Of a DNA stretch of 64,000 nt, positions 47,642 through 61,580 are shown in pieces. Under the pieces are notes generated by a model that was not told where the DNA came from, did not search any database, and worked only from the letters and a program-made list of their open reading frames with translations. Made by a program: the position numbers and the translations under genes. Position 1 is the stretch's first letter. Each line of letters begins with the position of its first letter. Origin of the DNA: Hoplostethus atlanticus (lineage: Eukaryota; Chordata; Actinopteri; Trachichthyiformes; Trachichthyidae); contig JAXDDX010000059.1 in assembly GCA_034670405.1 (NCBI GenBank), forward strand, positions 1,645,501 through 1,709,500, given 5' to 3'.

Positions 47642-47701
<60 letters not shown>

Positions 47702-47708
47702 AGAGAGA
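47642..47708. repeat. (GT)n microsatellite with (GA)n end
   Basis: Twenty-nine uninterrupted GT units (47642-47700), then four GA units. This is the longest pure dinucleotide array in the window. Confidence 0.98.
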
Positions 47709-50515
47709 GTTGCATGCGCCCCTCAAGCATAATTGCCTATGTCGTTTCTATGCCAGAAACGGTGTCTGGATATGTACGACCATTGTTGTGAGACTGCTTC
47801 ACTATAAGTTTAATTCATCGTGTTCACATGAGCGCTGGACGTGGTCAGAGGATTTCTCATATCTGCAGTGGTGCTGCCCAGCCTCATCTCACTCACTGGC
47901 CAGAGAGGAGGCTACTGCGGAGGTCATGAACGTCCGTGCACCCATTACTTCCATATCAGGAATCATCTGCTAGCTACTATAATGATAATTAGCCAGTGAA
48001 CACCTTAAGAGCCTGGCAGGCCCTTGATGGAGGGCTGTGGGAGCCACTCTTCTCATCAATGTGACGACACAGCTGAGTGAAGTCAGGCCCTGTTAGCGGG
48101 CCTCATTTCAACTCACTCCAGTAGGAATACGCTGACTGGGATATACATCCTGAAGCTCCTGTTCCTCCTCTAAGGTCTTCAGACATAACAGACAGAATCA
48201 CTCTTCATGTTGTATTATGTATTTCAGAGAGGCTAAATGGGGAACAGGTCCTCCATGTCCCATTTTAAATTACAGAAAGTTCTCAGGGCAAAGGTTTCTC
48301 CCATATGCAGTTAAAGGCAAGATGTGTGTAGGTACCCTGACAATTCCAGATTCTATCTCATCTCAATCTAATACCTTCTTGGGGTTCATATCCAACAAGT
48401 CAGATTTGACACACTGTACAACAAAAATTGTAGTATGCCGTAAGATTGACCATGTGGGTTTTTGAAAGCTGATAATAATACCATTTTTTTATTGAAGCTC
48501 CTGATAGTCAATATTTCGTTCCCGTATTCTAAATCTTTAAATGTGATGTTATGCCCATAAATGACAGGTATTCAGTTTCCCCAGGATCTTATTGTTATCA
48601 GGGTGGACAAACCTCAGCATTTAGACCACTAAAACTCTCACTTGAAACTACATACTGATGAAATTTAAACATTTTAGAGATAGCAGGTCTTTAAGGCAGG
48701 GTCACCCACCACACCTATTCAGTGGAATTAATTCACAACAAACAGACAATTAAATGAAAAAAGATGAAACAAAGAAAATCTAATTTTATATACTTTTTAT
48801 ATAACTGTGGTCGGGGCGGAACCTCTATCATAACGGAGTATGACTGGTTGATAGCCAATATTTAAGGTCACAGGCCAATATTGGCTTGATATATTGAAAA
48901 AACGATATATTGGTCTGACCCTAGTATGCAGCGTTGCATGCTGTGCTGTTAAAAACAATGGCAATTGGATGAGTAACATCAGGTAGTTTGATGAACAGAT
49001 TAACAAGACAGGCATGGATGTCTCTTTTGTCCCAGAGGAACATAAAACATTGTGGTAACAGCTCATTTAGTAACGCCGGTCTAACTGCAGTGTATTTCTC
49101 TCCATTTTCATTCATTGCAAACAGGTTATCTCTTTATTCCAGAGCTGCCACCATGGCTTGGAAGTAAACAGCTGTCCTACATTTAACATTGTCATGAGCA
49201 AGAGGCGCTGTGAGTCATTGTCAAGGCATATTTACTCTTCATTTGTGTGGGATAAGAAGCAAAGTTTGAATCTCCAAGTTTCCAATACCTTCATTTGGAC
49301 AGAGCGAGTTCTCTGAATATTAAACTCTATAATGAGAAAAAAGTAAGCCCATTTCATTTAAATTTGAAAGTACCTTGGATGAGTTTTTTGAGTGATTTGT
49401 GTGCTGTGCTGTGGTACACTGCCCTGCTACCCTTTGTTCAGCTGTGGCATTGTTCATTAAAATCCCCCGAGAAACAATTAAAACTTTGGAAAATACTCCA
49501 GATGGCATAATGGATTTGGATTTCCACTCCCTCTCACACGAAGACATATTTTGTGAACACACAGATGCATGCAGTGGACCTAGAAAACTTTAGTTAATTA
49601 GGGGTTTATATACTGTATTTTTTCATAGCTATTGAGAGGCAGAGCTAAAAAAAAAAGCAGACAGAAGTCAAACTGCAAACATGGCATGAATTGCAAGTCA
49701 TAAGGGTTTATTTTGTGGCAACTGGAGCCTGTGGTCCTATCAGTTCCTAAGCTCTTTTTAAAATTACTCCTCCTTACCTCCTTCTAAGGCCAATCTTTCC
49801 ACCATTAAGCTGACAGATTTACTCTTGTGATTTAATTCAATCAATTGAAAAGGGCAATGAGATATATTCCAGCCATGGGACAAAGGTCTGCACCGTTCCT
49901 CTGCACTCGGTCTGACCAAAACAATTACACAAATGACCTTTGAACACATTACCTTATTTACTTCATTAGGTTAAGTGGTTCCTTTGAGCTACACAGCAAG
50001 AGAATCTCCACTTGCCTCTGACTTGGCTACTTTTAGATTGCAGAAAATATAAAGGTCAAAAGTCAATTGCATATGTGTGTCCTTCTATATCAAGGCCTAT
50101 AGCCAGTCATTGTGTTAATTCACTCTCAATGGAATATTACCTTGATGTCAGCAGAGGCATTTAGTCATTTTTCTTATTGTAACACCCCGGAGATGCAAGA
50201 GGAGGAGAGCAGCACTGGGAGGAAAGTGGTTAGTAGTGAATATAGACTGTCACTGTTGGGAGAGCAAGAGGGAACGAAATGAGAGAAAACAGGTACATCT
50301 CCCCCAGGTCTATAATCCTGAGATTACTGTTTGCTCTGGGGCCTGTCTGACTGCACTCTGGGCCGCTTGCGCTTCACTTCTAATCTCCTCGGCCCCAGCT
50401 GTCCAAGAATTGATTTGAAGATTCTCTGAATCAATTACTCTCCTGTCCAAGGTCTCATTGCCTGAGAGATATACTCACATATGCTTGGGGTGGGGGTAGG
50501 GGGGCGTTGGGGGGC
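47709..50515. other. Stretch without recognised gene
   Basis: AT-rich. The segment 48790-48930 (CGGGGCGGAACCTCTATC, GCCAATATTGGCTTGATATA, ACGATATATTGGTCTGACCC) resembles a dispersed fish repeat that I cannot name. Nothing else was recognised. Confidence 0.4.
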
Positions 50516-50706
50516 ACACGCACACACACATATGCACACACGAAGACATATGGACACAAAAATGCACGTGCACACACAGGCAAACACACACATACTGACA
50601 GAGACACACACATATTCCAAACACATCCATTCCAATGTATAGTGAGCTGTTACAGTACACACACATCCACAGAGGTTACTTGCACAACCTCTGTGATGCA
50701 ACTCTT

Positions 50707-50746
<40 letters not shown>
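50516..50746. repeat. Interrupted and pure (CA)n microsatellites
   Basis: CA-rich and imperfect at 50516-50612, then a pure (AC)n of 19-20 units at 50708-50746. Between and after them a related segment is repeated: AGTGAGCTGTTACAGTACAC (50641) resembles ACTGAGCTCTCTTACAGCAC (50772), and both precede CACACATNCA and a TGCAAC word. This suggests an old local duplication. Confidence 0.85.
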
Positions 50747-50749
<3 letters not shown>

Positions 50750-52375
50750 CCAACCCATTCATCTCATGTATACTGAGCTCTCTTACAGCACGCACACATA
50801 CAGAGACGCGACTTGCAAAGCCTCTGAGATGCAACTTGTGAACCAGACCTTGTTCCCCTATATGGCACATTAAACCATACTGTAGGCCATTGACTGGCCT
50901 CAAGAGATCCTCAGTCTCTCAGTAGTGCTCCTCCTCCTTTGGTTGTCATCTGCCATCTTGTTTTTTTTTTGTGTCACAGTCCATTGTGGTTACATAAAAT
51001 GTATGAAAATGTATATTGTAAGTACTGTTATTAGATATTTTATAGTGGTTCTCGGGATAAAATTAAGTTGATAAACACTCAAATTATAACTAAAAAGTAT
51101 GTTTCAGTATACCCAATTTACGTGTACAATGCCCTTTCATGAGTCAGGTGTCCAATCACAAACTTGCATTCCATACATGTAGGAATTATACATGTGGGAA
51201 GGGAATAGGGAGGTTATATGTGTATAAGCGGGAGCATGAATGTGTACCTAGTACCTTCAATTGAGCATATTATTTATTCATCTATTTTTATTGAGTCATG
51301 GGAAAGCCATAGACAAGCCCACAAAAGTATTATTATTAAAGCGGGGGGAAAAGAAATAGACTCTTTTGGTGCTGGGGATCTTTTAAGATGAACTTGCCTG
51401 CCCCTCAGTAGTAATTATATCTCCACATACAGCCATGGAGGACAGAGGGAAAAAAAATCCAATGAAGCTGGCACTGGCGTTCTTTTCATTCCCTCGTCCA
51501 ACAATGTTTGTAGTAGCTTAAAAATGCAGTTTGCAGCTGCAGAAATAATTGCAGTTTATTGGCAATTAAACTAATGAGTTCTAAAATAGCCTCGAGTGTG
51601 TTGTCTGACAAAGCTGCATACACCTGTACAGAGAGAAAGACAGTAATGCATGAAAGCATGAGGAAGAATGGATGATGGATAAGGGTTAAGAAAATCGAAG
51701 GTCACCCTAGAAGACCTTCCACCAGGGGCCCCATCGGAGGTTTTTCCACCCATGCCAGTCGAGGACCGAAGTGCCCCGACCTGGAGAGAGATGTGCTGCT
51801 CTTTGACAGATGCCATCCCTAGGCTTGGCCCGCAGCTTCTCTCCAAGGGGCACATCATTAATAATGCAGCATGCTTTTGCTCAAACCTGTCTGACAGATG
51901 TGCATAGATTGAGCCGCAGGTTCCCCACTGCTCGTCAACAGTCTGCTGTTATTTTTAGGGGTTGGATGTACGACAGTTGTAGACTATGTTTTTAGTTCGA
52001 GGTGACTCAGGCAAAACAATAAAGGGAACAAATTTGTCACTTTCCCACTGCGCTATAGATTCAGACAGAGTAGTGGAGAGAAGAAAATTGTTGAGAAGAA
52101 GAAGCAAAAGAAGGAAAAGAGTAAAAAGAAGAATATTTGCCTTTCTGCATATCCCTACTTGATACACACACACACACACACACACACACGAACACACACA
52201 TATAGCCATTTCTTCAGAGAGATCAGGGTGCAGGGTCATCCACTGTGCAGCGCCCCTAGACCAGTTTGGTGTTAGGCGATGGGTAGGCGATGCTGATGTG
52301 GGCCATGTAGAAGTAATACAAGACATCTCCATTTGCCAGCTCACAGCTGGAATACACTTTCCCAGCAGAGCTTGA
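50747..52375. other. Stretch without recognised gene
   Basis: Holds a purine-rich run (about 52070-52135) next to a (CA)n microsatellite at 52163-52189. No exon was recognised. Confidence 0.4.
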
Positions 52376-52412
52376 GATGACCAATTACCAGCAGTTCTCG
52401 TAATTGGTCATC
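52376..52412. repeat. Perfect 13-bp inverted repeat with 11-nt spacer
   Basis: Left arm GATGACCAATTAC (52376-52388) and right arm GTAATTGGTCATC (52400-52412) are exact reverse complements. Each arm holds a CCAAT/ATTGG word and an AATTA homeodomain-type core. No coding context. Confidence 0.95.
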
Positions 52413-55400
52413 CTCCCTACCTCTCGACCAACCTGATTGAATGTTATCCCAGAATAACACAATCTCTGTTGTCTTGTATACTATATATATGACAGATTTG
52501 ACAATTTTATATTCAACTGTTCTAACAGATTCACAGAGCTGGTGTAATGGGATACGCTATTAGTATTAGTGAAATTACAACTATTTGTACTATTACCTTT
52601 TTTTTTCCAATGTGTGATTTTCTTATGTATTAAATGGATGATGGCTTGTGAACAAATTCCAGATAAATCCAGCAATAAAGTATAATCTAACCAATGTTAT
52701 TGTATTGGCCCTTGAATGAGAACATGTGAGTACACAACCAGCATCCATTCTGACTGTAAATGCCTTGGGCTGAATGCATGCTCTTGTCACGCTACACTAT
52801 GTATGCACATCTTTCTCTTTCACACCTTCATTTTGTTTCTGAAATTAATGCTGTGTTCAGTGCCAATAGTGGGAAATAATGATCAACCTTTGTATAGATG
52901 TACTGTACCAATACTTTTCCAACAGTGTTCCCATTAAACATTGAAACCCTCATAGAACAGCCAGTCTGCAATTCACATCAAATTGTACTGTAGGGTTATA
53001 CATTATTTACCGATGGCCAGTCGATAGTCAATTCTTCTCTCCACAGTGCATCTCTCTCCTTGCCTGCAATTTTTTGATGTGTGGTGGAACACAGCGTCAG
53101 TTTGTGTGATTCAATATATTAAATATTACCTCCAATTCTGAATCACTCCGGTGTTGCTGGACTATAATCCAGTTCAGAGAAGTACAGCACAGCACCAAAA
53201 GTTTCCAGGAGTTGTTAACAAGGAAAATCTCCTTGTTATGGTATGGCTATCCTACAGCATTGTGTCATTACAGCAATTGTCTGATAGGCAGAGTCCGTGA
53301 TTCATAGTGCTAATGAAGAATGAGAGTATGATAATGCAATTTGACGTGATCATCTACTGCTCTGTTCAGTGGCAAGGTCGGTCACGTGAACACTTACTGT
53401 GACCAGTTGTGGTTCTTCATACTGTAACTGCTGCCTAGACAGTTAAAGCAGCTTTGTTGAAGCTTTATGAGAGGTTGTAATAGAACTGCAGGGACAGCAG
53501 ATGGATTGAGCTTTGGTACTGAAGATAAATGGCTTTGAACTGGTGTTGACTGAAACCTCAAAGGAAAGTAAGCTTGGGCCCTAACCCCTGGTGGTTATTT
53601 AATATTTAAATCTGGCCACTTGTAAAGGAGACATCATAAACATTTCAGAGCAAAAAAAAGGAGCAACATTCCAGAGCATGCACACTCCTCCTACCATAAT
53701 GACATTTAAAGTCTAGCAAAGATGTTATCACCTTTTTCAGAGCCCCTCTGTTGCCCTACAGATGTGAGTGCCGAGAAGGCACAACAGTGCAGTGTCCTGC
53801 GCTGGCACCCTTATGTCTGGCATCATCGCTGGGCCTTGGTGGCACTGAGGTTATTAAAAACACAGCCTCTCCATCTGTCCGAGCACCATGTGTTGCTGGC
53901 CTTTTGTAGCTTTGAAGATGCAGGTTGTCGGGCTTTCCGCCCTATGAAGTGATTGGAGATAAAAACCAAAATCTGTTATCAGAATGTCTGTCAACTATCG
54001 ACAATCCCATCTGTCTTCCCTGATAAGACTCGTCTTGCATCATGGCTTCAGGACTCTCACAAGGCGTGGACGATTCTGACTGATGCCTCGAAAAGGGAAA
54101 TGTGATAAAATTAGAACCAGTCTCATTAAAGATTAAATTTGGGTAAATGTTGAGCCTAATAGAATTTCTACTCACATAGCATTGTGAGGGCAGAAAATAC
54201 GAGCAGCCACATTTTGAGTACAGAGTTTGGCTTTGGGAAGGCCATAGGCATTTTTGTGTTCTTGTACAAAATTGCTGCTGCTTTAGACTTTAAGTAGCAT
54301 AGATACTGAAAATAAGACGCAGAATAACAAGGCAGCTCTTACGGCAAAACAAAACAGCTTTGACTAACGTTTCGATCCTCCTGTTCCTTCTTTGGAATAG
54401 TACTGCATAACGACAACTCAAAGGGATTTAGAGGGCATGAGAGCAAATAAATAAGTGTGTGGACACTTACTGAAGGGAAACAAACCATGGCTATTACAGA
54501 ACACCATGAGTGTGAAAATATCTGCGTCTGCAAGCCAGAAAAATTTCTGAATTATTAATATTGGAAGGCAAATGAGTGCTGCCATTTCAGAAAGCAGATA
54601 ATCAAATGAGAAAGCTGTGGAAATAAAAGCCGGATTAATAATGAATGAATTTGTCCCAGATTTTCTGCTTGCAAACCAGTCTGCAGCCAAATTAAATATC
54701 TTGAGATGGAAATATTGCAGGTTTTAATTTCATCGTCATGTGTGTTACAAGTACAGTAGCTTAGAATTCTTACTGCGTTCATTCTCATGCTGACATCAAT
54801 AATAAAAAAGTTCTATTTCAAAATGTTATATCCAATATGATAAAAATACCCGAGGTTCATCGTGCAATATCTGAAACTGTTATTTTCTCAGCCAAGGATT
54901 TAAGTAACCTACTATCTGTAAAACAAAAGTTAGTTAGCTTTAATTTTGTGTTTTCACTTGTTTTGCAAGAGTAGGTGTCACTTTTTTTTAAATGGTGGAT
55001 ATTTCATGGGCCGGTCCCGTTTGGTACAGGTGTAGTAAATGGTAGGAAATCTGCCGACGATCAGAAATTAGGGATGGAATTTCTTTTTTTTCATACAGTA
55101 CCTCCATTTTATTCAAGATTCATCAATTCATTAACAACATGTTGTGTTGCATAGTGAGTAGCATCTCAGGGCAACAGAGAACAGAGAATGTTGCAGAGTA
55201 ATGTTACAGAAATAAATGTCATACTAAAAAAGAAACTCAGCTGTAACGCTTCATTGAGTCCCTGAATGTGTGTAAATAATATATCCACTTGGATTTGCAT
55301 TAAAGCAGCTTCCTTTCAATGTCACCTTCCATGCTACAAAGGTAGCAATGTTGTTGGATGCCAAAAAAAACTCAAATCTGAGCATGGTGCCTGTCCATGA

Positions 55401-57663
55401 AGTGCCTGGCTATTGCATAATAGGCCTGTTTCCTGCACTGCCAGGAAACTGCCAGTAAATTGTTCAGTTTTAATTGAATTCTCACATGCAGAACATTTTC
55501 ATTGTCAGTAAAAGATTCCAGTGGTCTGATTGAGGGTGTCCACTCCTGTCTGTTTGGATACTAGTGATCTATTCTAACTATCTCATATGTTATACTGGAC
55601 CAAAACTCTTCAGTTGGTACCAGCCATCAATATAATTCTAATTCTTTTTTTTGTGCAAATAAATAAATCTGAATCTATTTCCTTAAAATTATTTTGAAAA
55701 TCTAACCACAATGGTTTGTACAGAAAGTGGGTCATGGTGGGACATTTTTCAATGCTAAAATTCAAAACGTCATTTGATGGCAGCTTGGCCTTTCTAATGT
55801 TAATTACATCAGATTCTTCACATTCCTAGGCTGAAGACTTGCCATATTGAAATGGTGACCTCCAAATACAGCTACAAAACATATGGATCTGAGCTCACCG
55901 GATATCAATATCTGTCTGATTTCTAATATTCTACCAATACTCTAATATGCTACTAACGCTAATGCATTTGAATTAGCAACAAGATCTGGACTAGTTTTTC
56001 TCTCACCCTGGATTATCCAGAGTTCAGTGCCTACGGTAATTGATGTTTGACTTCAGCATACTCTTTTCCGCCCCCATATCCCATGAGGTAGTGCATGGTT
56101 TCAGCCATACCCTCCTACTATTGTAGCATTATGGGCCTCCAGTGTTCTCGAGGAATCGAAGCAGTAATGGCCCATTATTTCCATGCACACCAACTATACC
56201 ATTTAACACAGGCTGCTGAGGCTGAAGAGCAGAGGTGGAAACAAGGGAGGGTGACTCTTGTCTGTTGCAAGGGACCCTCAGTAAGAATGGCTTGGCTGAA
56301 CAGACCTTGCTGACTTCAGTGAGATGCTAATGTATTTTGCAGAATAGCCACGAACCCCAGGGGCCCTCAAATAAATGCAATTAATTGCCAGCATAACAGT
56401 TCCAACAACTGGTCAAATTAGCCGTTTAATATGAGTTTTAGATATTACGCAACAGCCACTTTAGATTCATAAGTGGGAGAATAAGCATACAGTCTTGGGA
56501 AAGTCACAGTAAACTCAGAGAAAGAGAGGAAGGATGGGGTGCGAGATGCAGGGTGGGGGATTGGGAGAGCTCAGTAAATGAAAAAGGAGACAGAGAGGAC
56601 AGTCACCAACTGACTAAAAAGTGGGCTTTTATCATTTATTCATTTGAAATGCAAAAGCAGGGAGGCAGATACAGAAAATACCCAACTAAGCTCTCTTCTC
56701 TTTTCCTCTCTCATTTGCATTGAAAGGACTGCAGGGTTAGTGTGAAGGCTGAGGCTTGTGAGCTTCATGGCACTGTGCAGGTCCCCTTGAGCCAGTTCAT
56801 ACTCCCACATGTTGGTGAACATGTTAGGGCTTTGAGCAAAAGCTAGGCAAACAGCACACAATACCCCCACTCACATTTTTTGGCAGCCATGCATAATACC
56901 GACATGAAAACACAAGTAAATACTAGACTGGATGGTGCTTATGTGTTACATGGTAATTGTACAACTGTATGGGATTTATATGGCACATGATGTGATCGTA
57001 GACGTATACATTTCAAATAAATAATTTGTGAGCTTTTTGTGACTGGTTTCAAAATCATATTTCAGTTACCAGCTAAAGCCTACATTTATTACTTACATGT
57101 TAGGTGAGTACAGACACCGGAAAGTGTGCATTGTCAGATGAAAAACGTTGCCAGACCCAAAAACATTTTAAAATTGTCTTCGATATAACATGAAATAAAA
57201 AGCATGCTATCACTTTACAAAATTGGATTTTACAAAATTGGAAAATATTATTGCAATAGTTAACTGGAGGAAAAAGATTGTATTTAATGCCAAACCCCAT
57301 ACTGGAATCTCAGTCTTATCGTTCCTCCATGTTCCTAATAGGAAATATGATCAAACTCCAAGCCTATTAAGCCTATCTCACTAATGGGATCAGAATCCAA
57401 TCCACTCTCACCAGGAAATTAGATCAGAAATCTCACTAAGAAATTAGAGCTCTGTTATACTGATAGATACTCCTTTGCCTGAGGAGCGTAATATACATAT
57501 AAACACAGTGGTAAATAACACCTATGAACTCCAGTCAGTGATGATAACAACCACCAGTATAAATAAACACCCAAAACCATGAACTATTATATATTTCACT
57601 ATAGTATTAATTAAAGTTATATTTACTTGAAAATATTGTTTTCATATAATTTGTATCAGTGTT
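52413..57663. other. Stretch without recognised gene
   Basis: AT-rich; no exon, RNA gene or transposon recognised. A 14-bp word (TTTTACAAAATTGG type) is repeated at about 57214-57241. Confidence 0.4.
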
Positions 57664-57683
57664 ATACTACTACTACTACTACT
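57664..57683. repeat. (TAC)n microsatellite
   Basis: Six to seven TAC units. Confidence 0.95.
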
Positions 57684-57886
57684 AAGAGGTGGCTAACTCT
57701 TGGTACTCTTCCCTATATTCCTGCATAATACAACTATAGTTACAGAAGGATGCAATTGAGCATAACTGCAGCCATTCTGCTGTGCTGTGATCCCTTATAC
57801 CTCCCGCCCAGCTCCAGCCAGACTTTCATTTGGCTGCAGAAACCTCTCTAACTACAAAGAACTTTGTGTCCCATGGTGGGAGGTAG

Positions 57887-57916
57887 GTGTGTGTGTGTGT
57901 GTAGGTGTGTGTGTAG

Positions 57917-57948
<32 letters not shown>

Positions 57949-57962
57949 CACACACACACACA
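57887..57962. repeat. Self-complementary compound microsatellite (TG)n(GA)n(CA)n
   Basis: TG units with GTAG interruptions (57887-57931), then GA units (57932-57947), then CA units (57948-57962). The TG and CA tracts can pair with each other across the GA loop. Confidence 0.95.
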
Positions 57963-60900
57963 TGCAGTGGAGGCTGTATTGGAGAGAGGGGGCAACATGC
58001 TGACCGTCACTTTCCCTTGCTGTCAGGACCAATCAGTGTCTAGCAAGTTAATGGAGAACACAAAACCTATTTAAAAGCTACATTTACCACTTGGCTGATT
58101 CCATTACATTGTGTAATTTCCAGGTGTCACATTTCCCCTCCACACGTCTGTCTTAATGCTCTCCCAAGCACCCTCTGATTAGTCAGCCTCGGCTGGCTCC
58201 CCAAAATTCACTCTACCAGAGCACCCCATCCGTTTACATCCTCCTTGAAGGAAAAACTCCTTACCACACGTTTTGTTTGGATGTTCAGCAAGTTACCAGA
58301 AAATACTGGACACTGTGTAAAATGCCAAATGGCGCCAAGTGGCAGCGAGTCGCTTTTCTTCATGGGAGAGTCTATCCATACGCGCTTCATCCTGAACTTC
58401 TAAAGAGAATAGCTTCAAATAGATGTGCTGAGGTAATTACGAAAATGTGTGCCTGAACATTTCAAAGCTTGTTGTGTCAAACCTTGCCCGCAGCTAATGA
58501 AGCAAATGATGAAGTACCAGAAATACATGTCACGAGCTGCTGACATTGATAGGCACAAATAATCGTATCTACTGAAGCCGATATCAAATGTTTCAATATG
58601 CTTTTAATTGATGAGTTTATTTTGGCTTAAAATAACAGAATGTTTGTTTAGGAGATGCAACAGACCTGTCATTTCAGCGTCACCAAAGGACGTTTCAAAC
58701 CCATGGACAGAATCCAATGATTCCAATGACAGCAATCTATTTGAGCTGGAGGAAAGTCAGTGCTGGTGAATCACAGTCCTCATAATGTAAAATTTGCCAA
58801 AAAGCCTCTTATGGTGTGCAATTATGTAAACATGGTTAACACAGTAAATGACTACAGGACATTTGGGCCCTCATCGCCCATTTTTGCACCTTGTTTGACA
58901 GTAAAAGGGTACTTACCTTAAACTTGATTCCTGTTTCATTACACATTGGGGATCTGTGGTTACTATTATGATCTGGGACGAGTAGTTCAAACTTTGATCT
59001 GTGTCAATAGTTTAAACTTCTCACACTTTGCTTGAAGCATAGTCATTTATATTTGTTTTACACTAATCCAAACCAGTTTGTGCTTCTGACTATAACTGTA
59101 TTAACATCTGGGAAATTACATCTCTCCTGAATTTTATAGCTCCAAGGGCCACAGCTGTGGATGGATTCCCAATGGTAACAATGGTGGTCCAGAGATAACC
59201 TCCACTACGTTGTCAAAGGCGATGTTGATGTTTAATCAGGGGCCAGACATCGAGTTGTGGTCATCCTCCGACCCAGGAAATCAGTGCTGGCTGAAGATGC
59301 AATCAAGAGCTTCTTTCGATTTTGTTCCTCAGGTCCCGCCCCCACAAGGGAACAGCCAGCACAAAAAGTTTGCCCCATAGAGCCGTCCCTAAAAGAATAG
59401 TCAACCTATTGATTCATCACAAAGCTTTTTTCCTTTTTTTTCCAAATATAGTGCTCTCAGAAAGCATGCCAATTTCGCCATCACTCTGAGTTCATAGTCA
59501 ATGGAGTGTGAGCACTTCCTCCTCGTAAAGGTCACTAGCCTTTTATGGTGTGTTATGTGTGGGGACACTCAGTTTAATGTGACATCTTACTAGCCTGTCG
59601 TTTTATGTGCTCAAGGTGAGATCGATGCTGTCACACGCCTTTCTCTTTCTCTACTTTTGCCAGAATGTGGGCTCTGAAAATGAGGCTATTTGAAATGCAA
59701 AGCCTTGACACTGTAAGGGTCCTTTTCACTCCTCTTAATTATATGTGATACCCTGAAGTTAAGAGATCTATCACACTGCCAATACTTACAAGTGGGGAAA
59801 TAAGGGCATAATTGATTTCAGCATTGGCGATCATTGCTATTGAACAAATATGGCCCTCAGTGTGACGCTGCAGTCATAACAGATCAACATAAATCATGGG
59901 ACAAAGGCAGACAGATAATGAGATACAGATGACAGTAAATATATAGCAATGATATATTGGAGGGTTCTTAATTCAATTGCATCGGCATTGCAGTGTGTCT
60001 GTTACAGTTCATTCTGCTGGTTCTAATTGGAAACATAGAAAGATCCAACAGCATTAAATACACACTATCAATACATATAATTCACAAGTGTGTGCAACAT
60101 GATTGTGCACGAATATTGTTATCACAGGTATTACCAAAATCCAACCAGATATTCTCTCTACACATATGGAGGATGAAGCTACTCTTCCTAACAATGGCAG
60201 CTAGCTAATATAAAAGCAATGATCAAGAAACACTAGAGGGTGTCTCCTTATTTTTTAGTGCAGCTGATCCCCCTCCAGCGCAAATTGCAGGTCAAAAAAG
60301 GTTGATTTGCGGGTCGGGTCCTCCTACTCAAGTCACTGCTGAATCACCCACTGTCGGAAGAGTATATTAAAAGGACCCAAAGGGCCACTAATGATCTGCT
60401 CTCCATCAATGTGCAGCTCGCCAGGAAATGTCCCGTGCCTTAATTAATGATTCTGAAGCTAAGAATCAATTCATGCGTATGTTAAAGGGATTAAACCCGT
60501 CCCTCTGAAATGTACCCATTTGGTGGGTGGACATGGTAATTGTTGGCATTATTGACAGTGAAGAGTGTTGTTTAAAAAAGATAGGGGAAAAAATAACAAT
60601 GAGGCAGGCTGTCCATTTTTCCTGGGGTCAAATGGAGTGTGTGTGTTTGTAGGGCAACATTCCTCATGTGAGCTGTGCATAGCTATTTTCTGTCTGCTGA
60701 GTGACTCGAGGCGATCCTTCAGGAATTCATCATTTATCAAACTGGGAGATATCCCCTCCGGCAGGTCTGGAGCGGATGAATTCTGACACCTCAGGGTTTG
60801 CCTGGAGAGAAGCAAGCCAATGGGGACGTGTCAGCTCCCAGCATAACCACTGGATTACTACCACTTCCATTAAACTGGAGTCACAGAAGATAACAAATGA

Positions 60901-61560
60901 ATACTCAGGCACCGTGAGATCCACTACTACTTTAAACTGCTCTCTTGAAGTTCCCTCTCTCTTCTTTCTTGGTCTCACAAACAGAAACACGGGTCCACAA
61001 GCGCACACACGGATGGGCAAAAATGCATGTACTTTGATACAAATTACAAATACTCATTTAATATATATATGAAAATGAACTACAAAATACCTATAGAAAC
61101 AGGTGTATTTATTTATTTAACTAAATGTCTTTTGTGTTTTCAAAATATGGAACATATATATCTTAGAAACTAGAAGATATGAACTACCATGCCAAGAAGA
61201 TAAAGAACTGTCAGATGTCTTATAGTAAAAACAAAAAGTCTCTTCTCACACACAACAATGCTATTTCACCTTGGTTTCGAGGTTCCTTATTCCTGACTGT
61301 TTGAATATTGTGTTATCGGGGCATACAATACAATTTAATTAAAGTCAAAGGGATTGGATGTTGGCAGTAAATATCCCTTAAACAGGACGTCCTGCAGCCG
61401 TCATTTACCCTTCACATCTCATCGCTTTATAACTAGGCTATTGAGGCCTGGTGATGTAGCCTACCTGCATGATCAGTTTTTTACATTGAATCATTTCATC
61501 TGCCTTACCATCAGCAAGGACTTCAAGTGAAATGAATCAAGTGAAAATGTGAGTGAGTAT
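57963..61560. other. Stretch without recognised gene
   Basis: AT-rich; no exon, RNA gene or transposon recognised. Overlapping frames at 60549-61072 are shadows of one another without a motif. Confidence 0.4.
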
Positions 61561-61580
61561 GAATGAATGAATGAATGAAT
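61561..61580. repeat. (GAAT)n microsatellite
   Basis: Five GAAT units. Confidence 0.95.

Noticed and set aside
53722..53952. 76-codon plus-strand frame
   Set aside because: No motif, weak start context and no splice signals of note.
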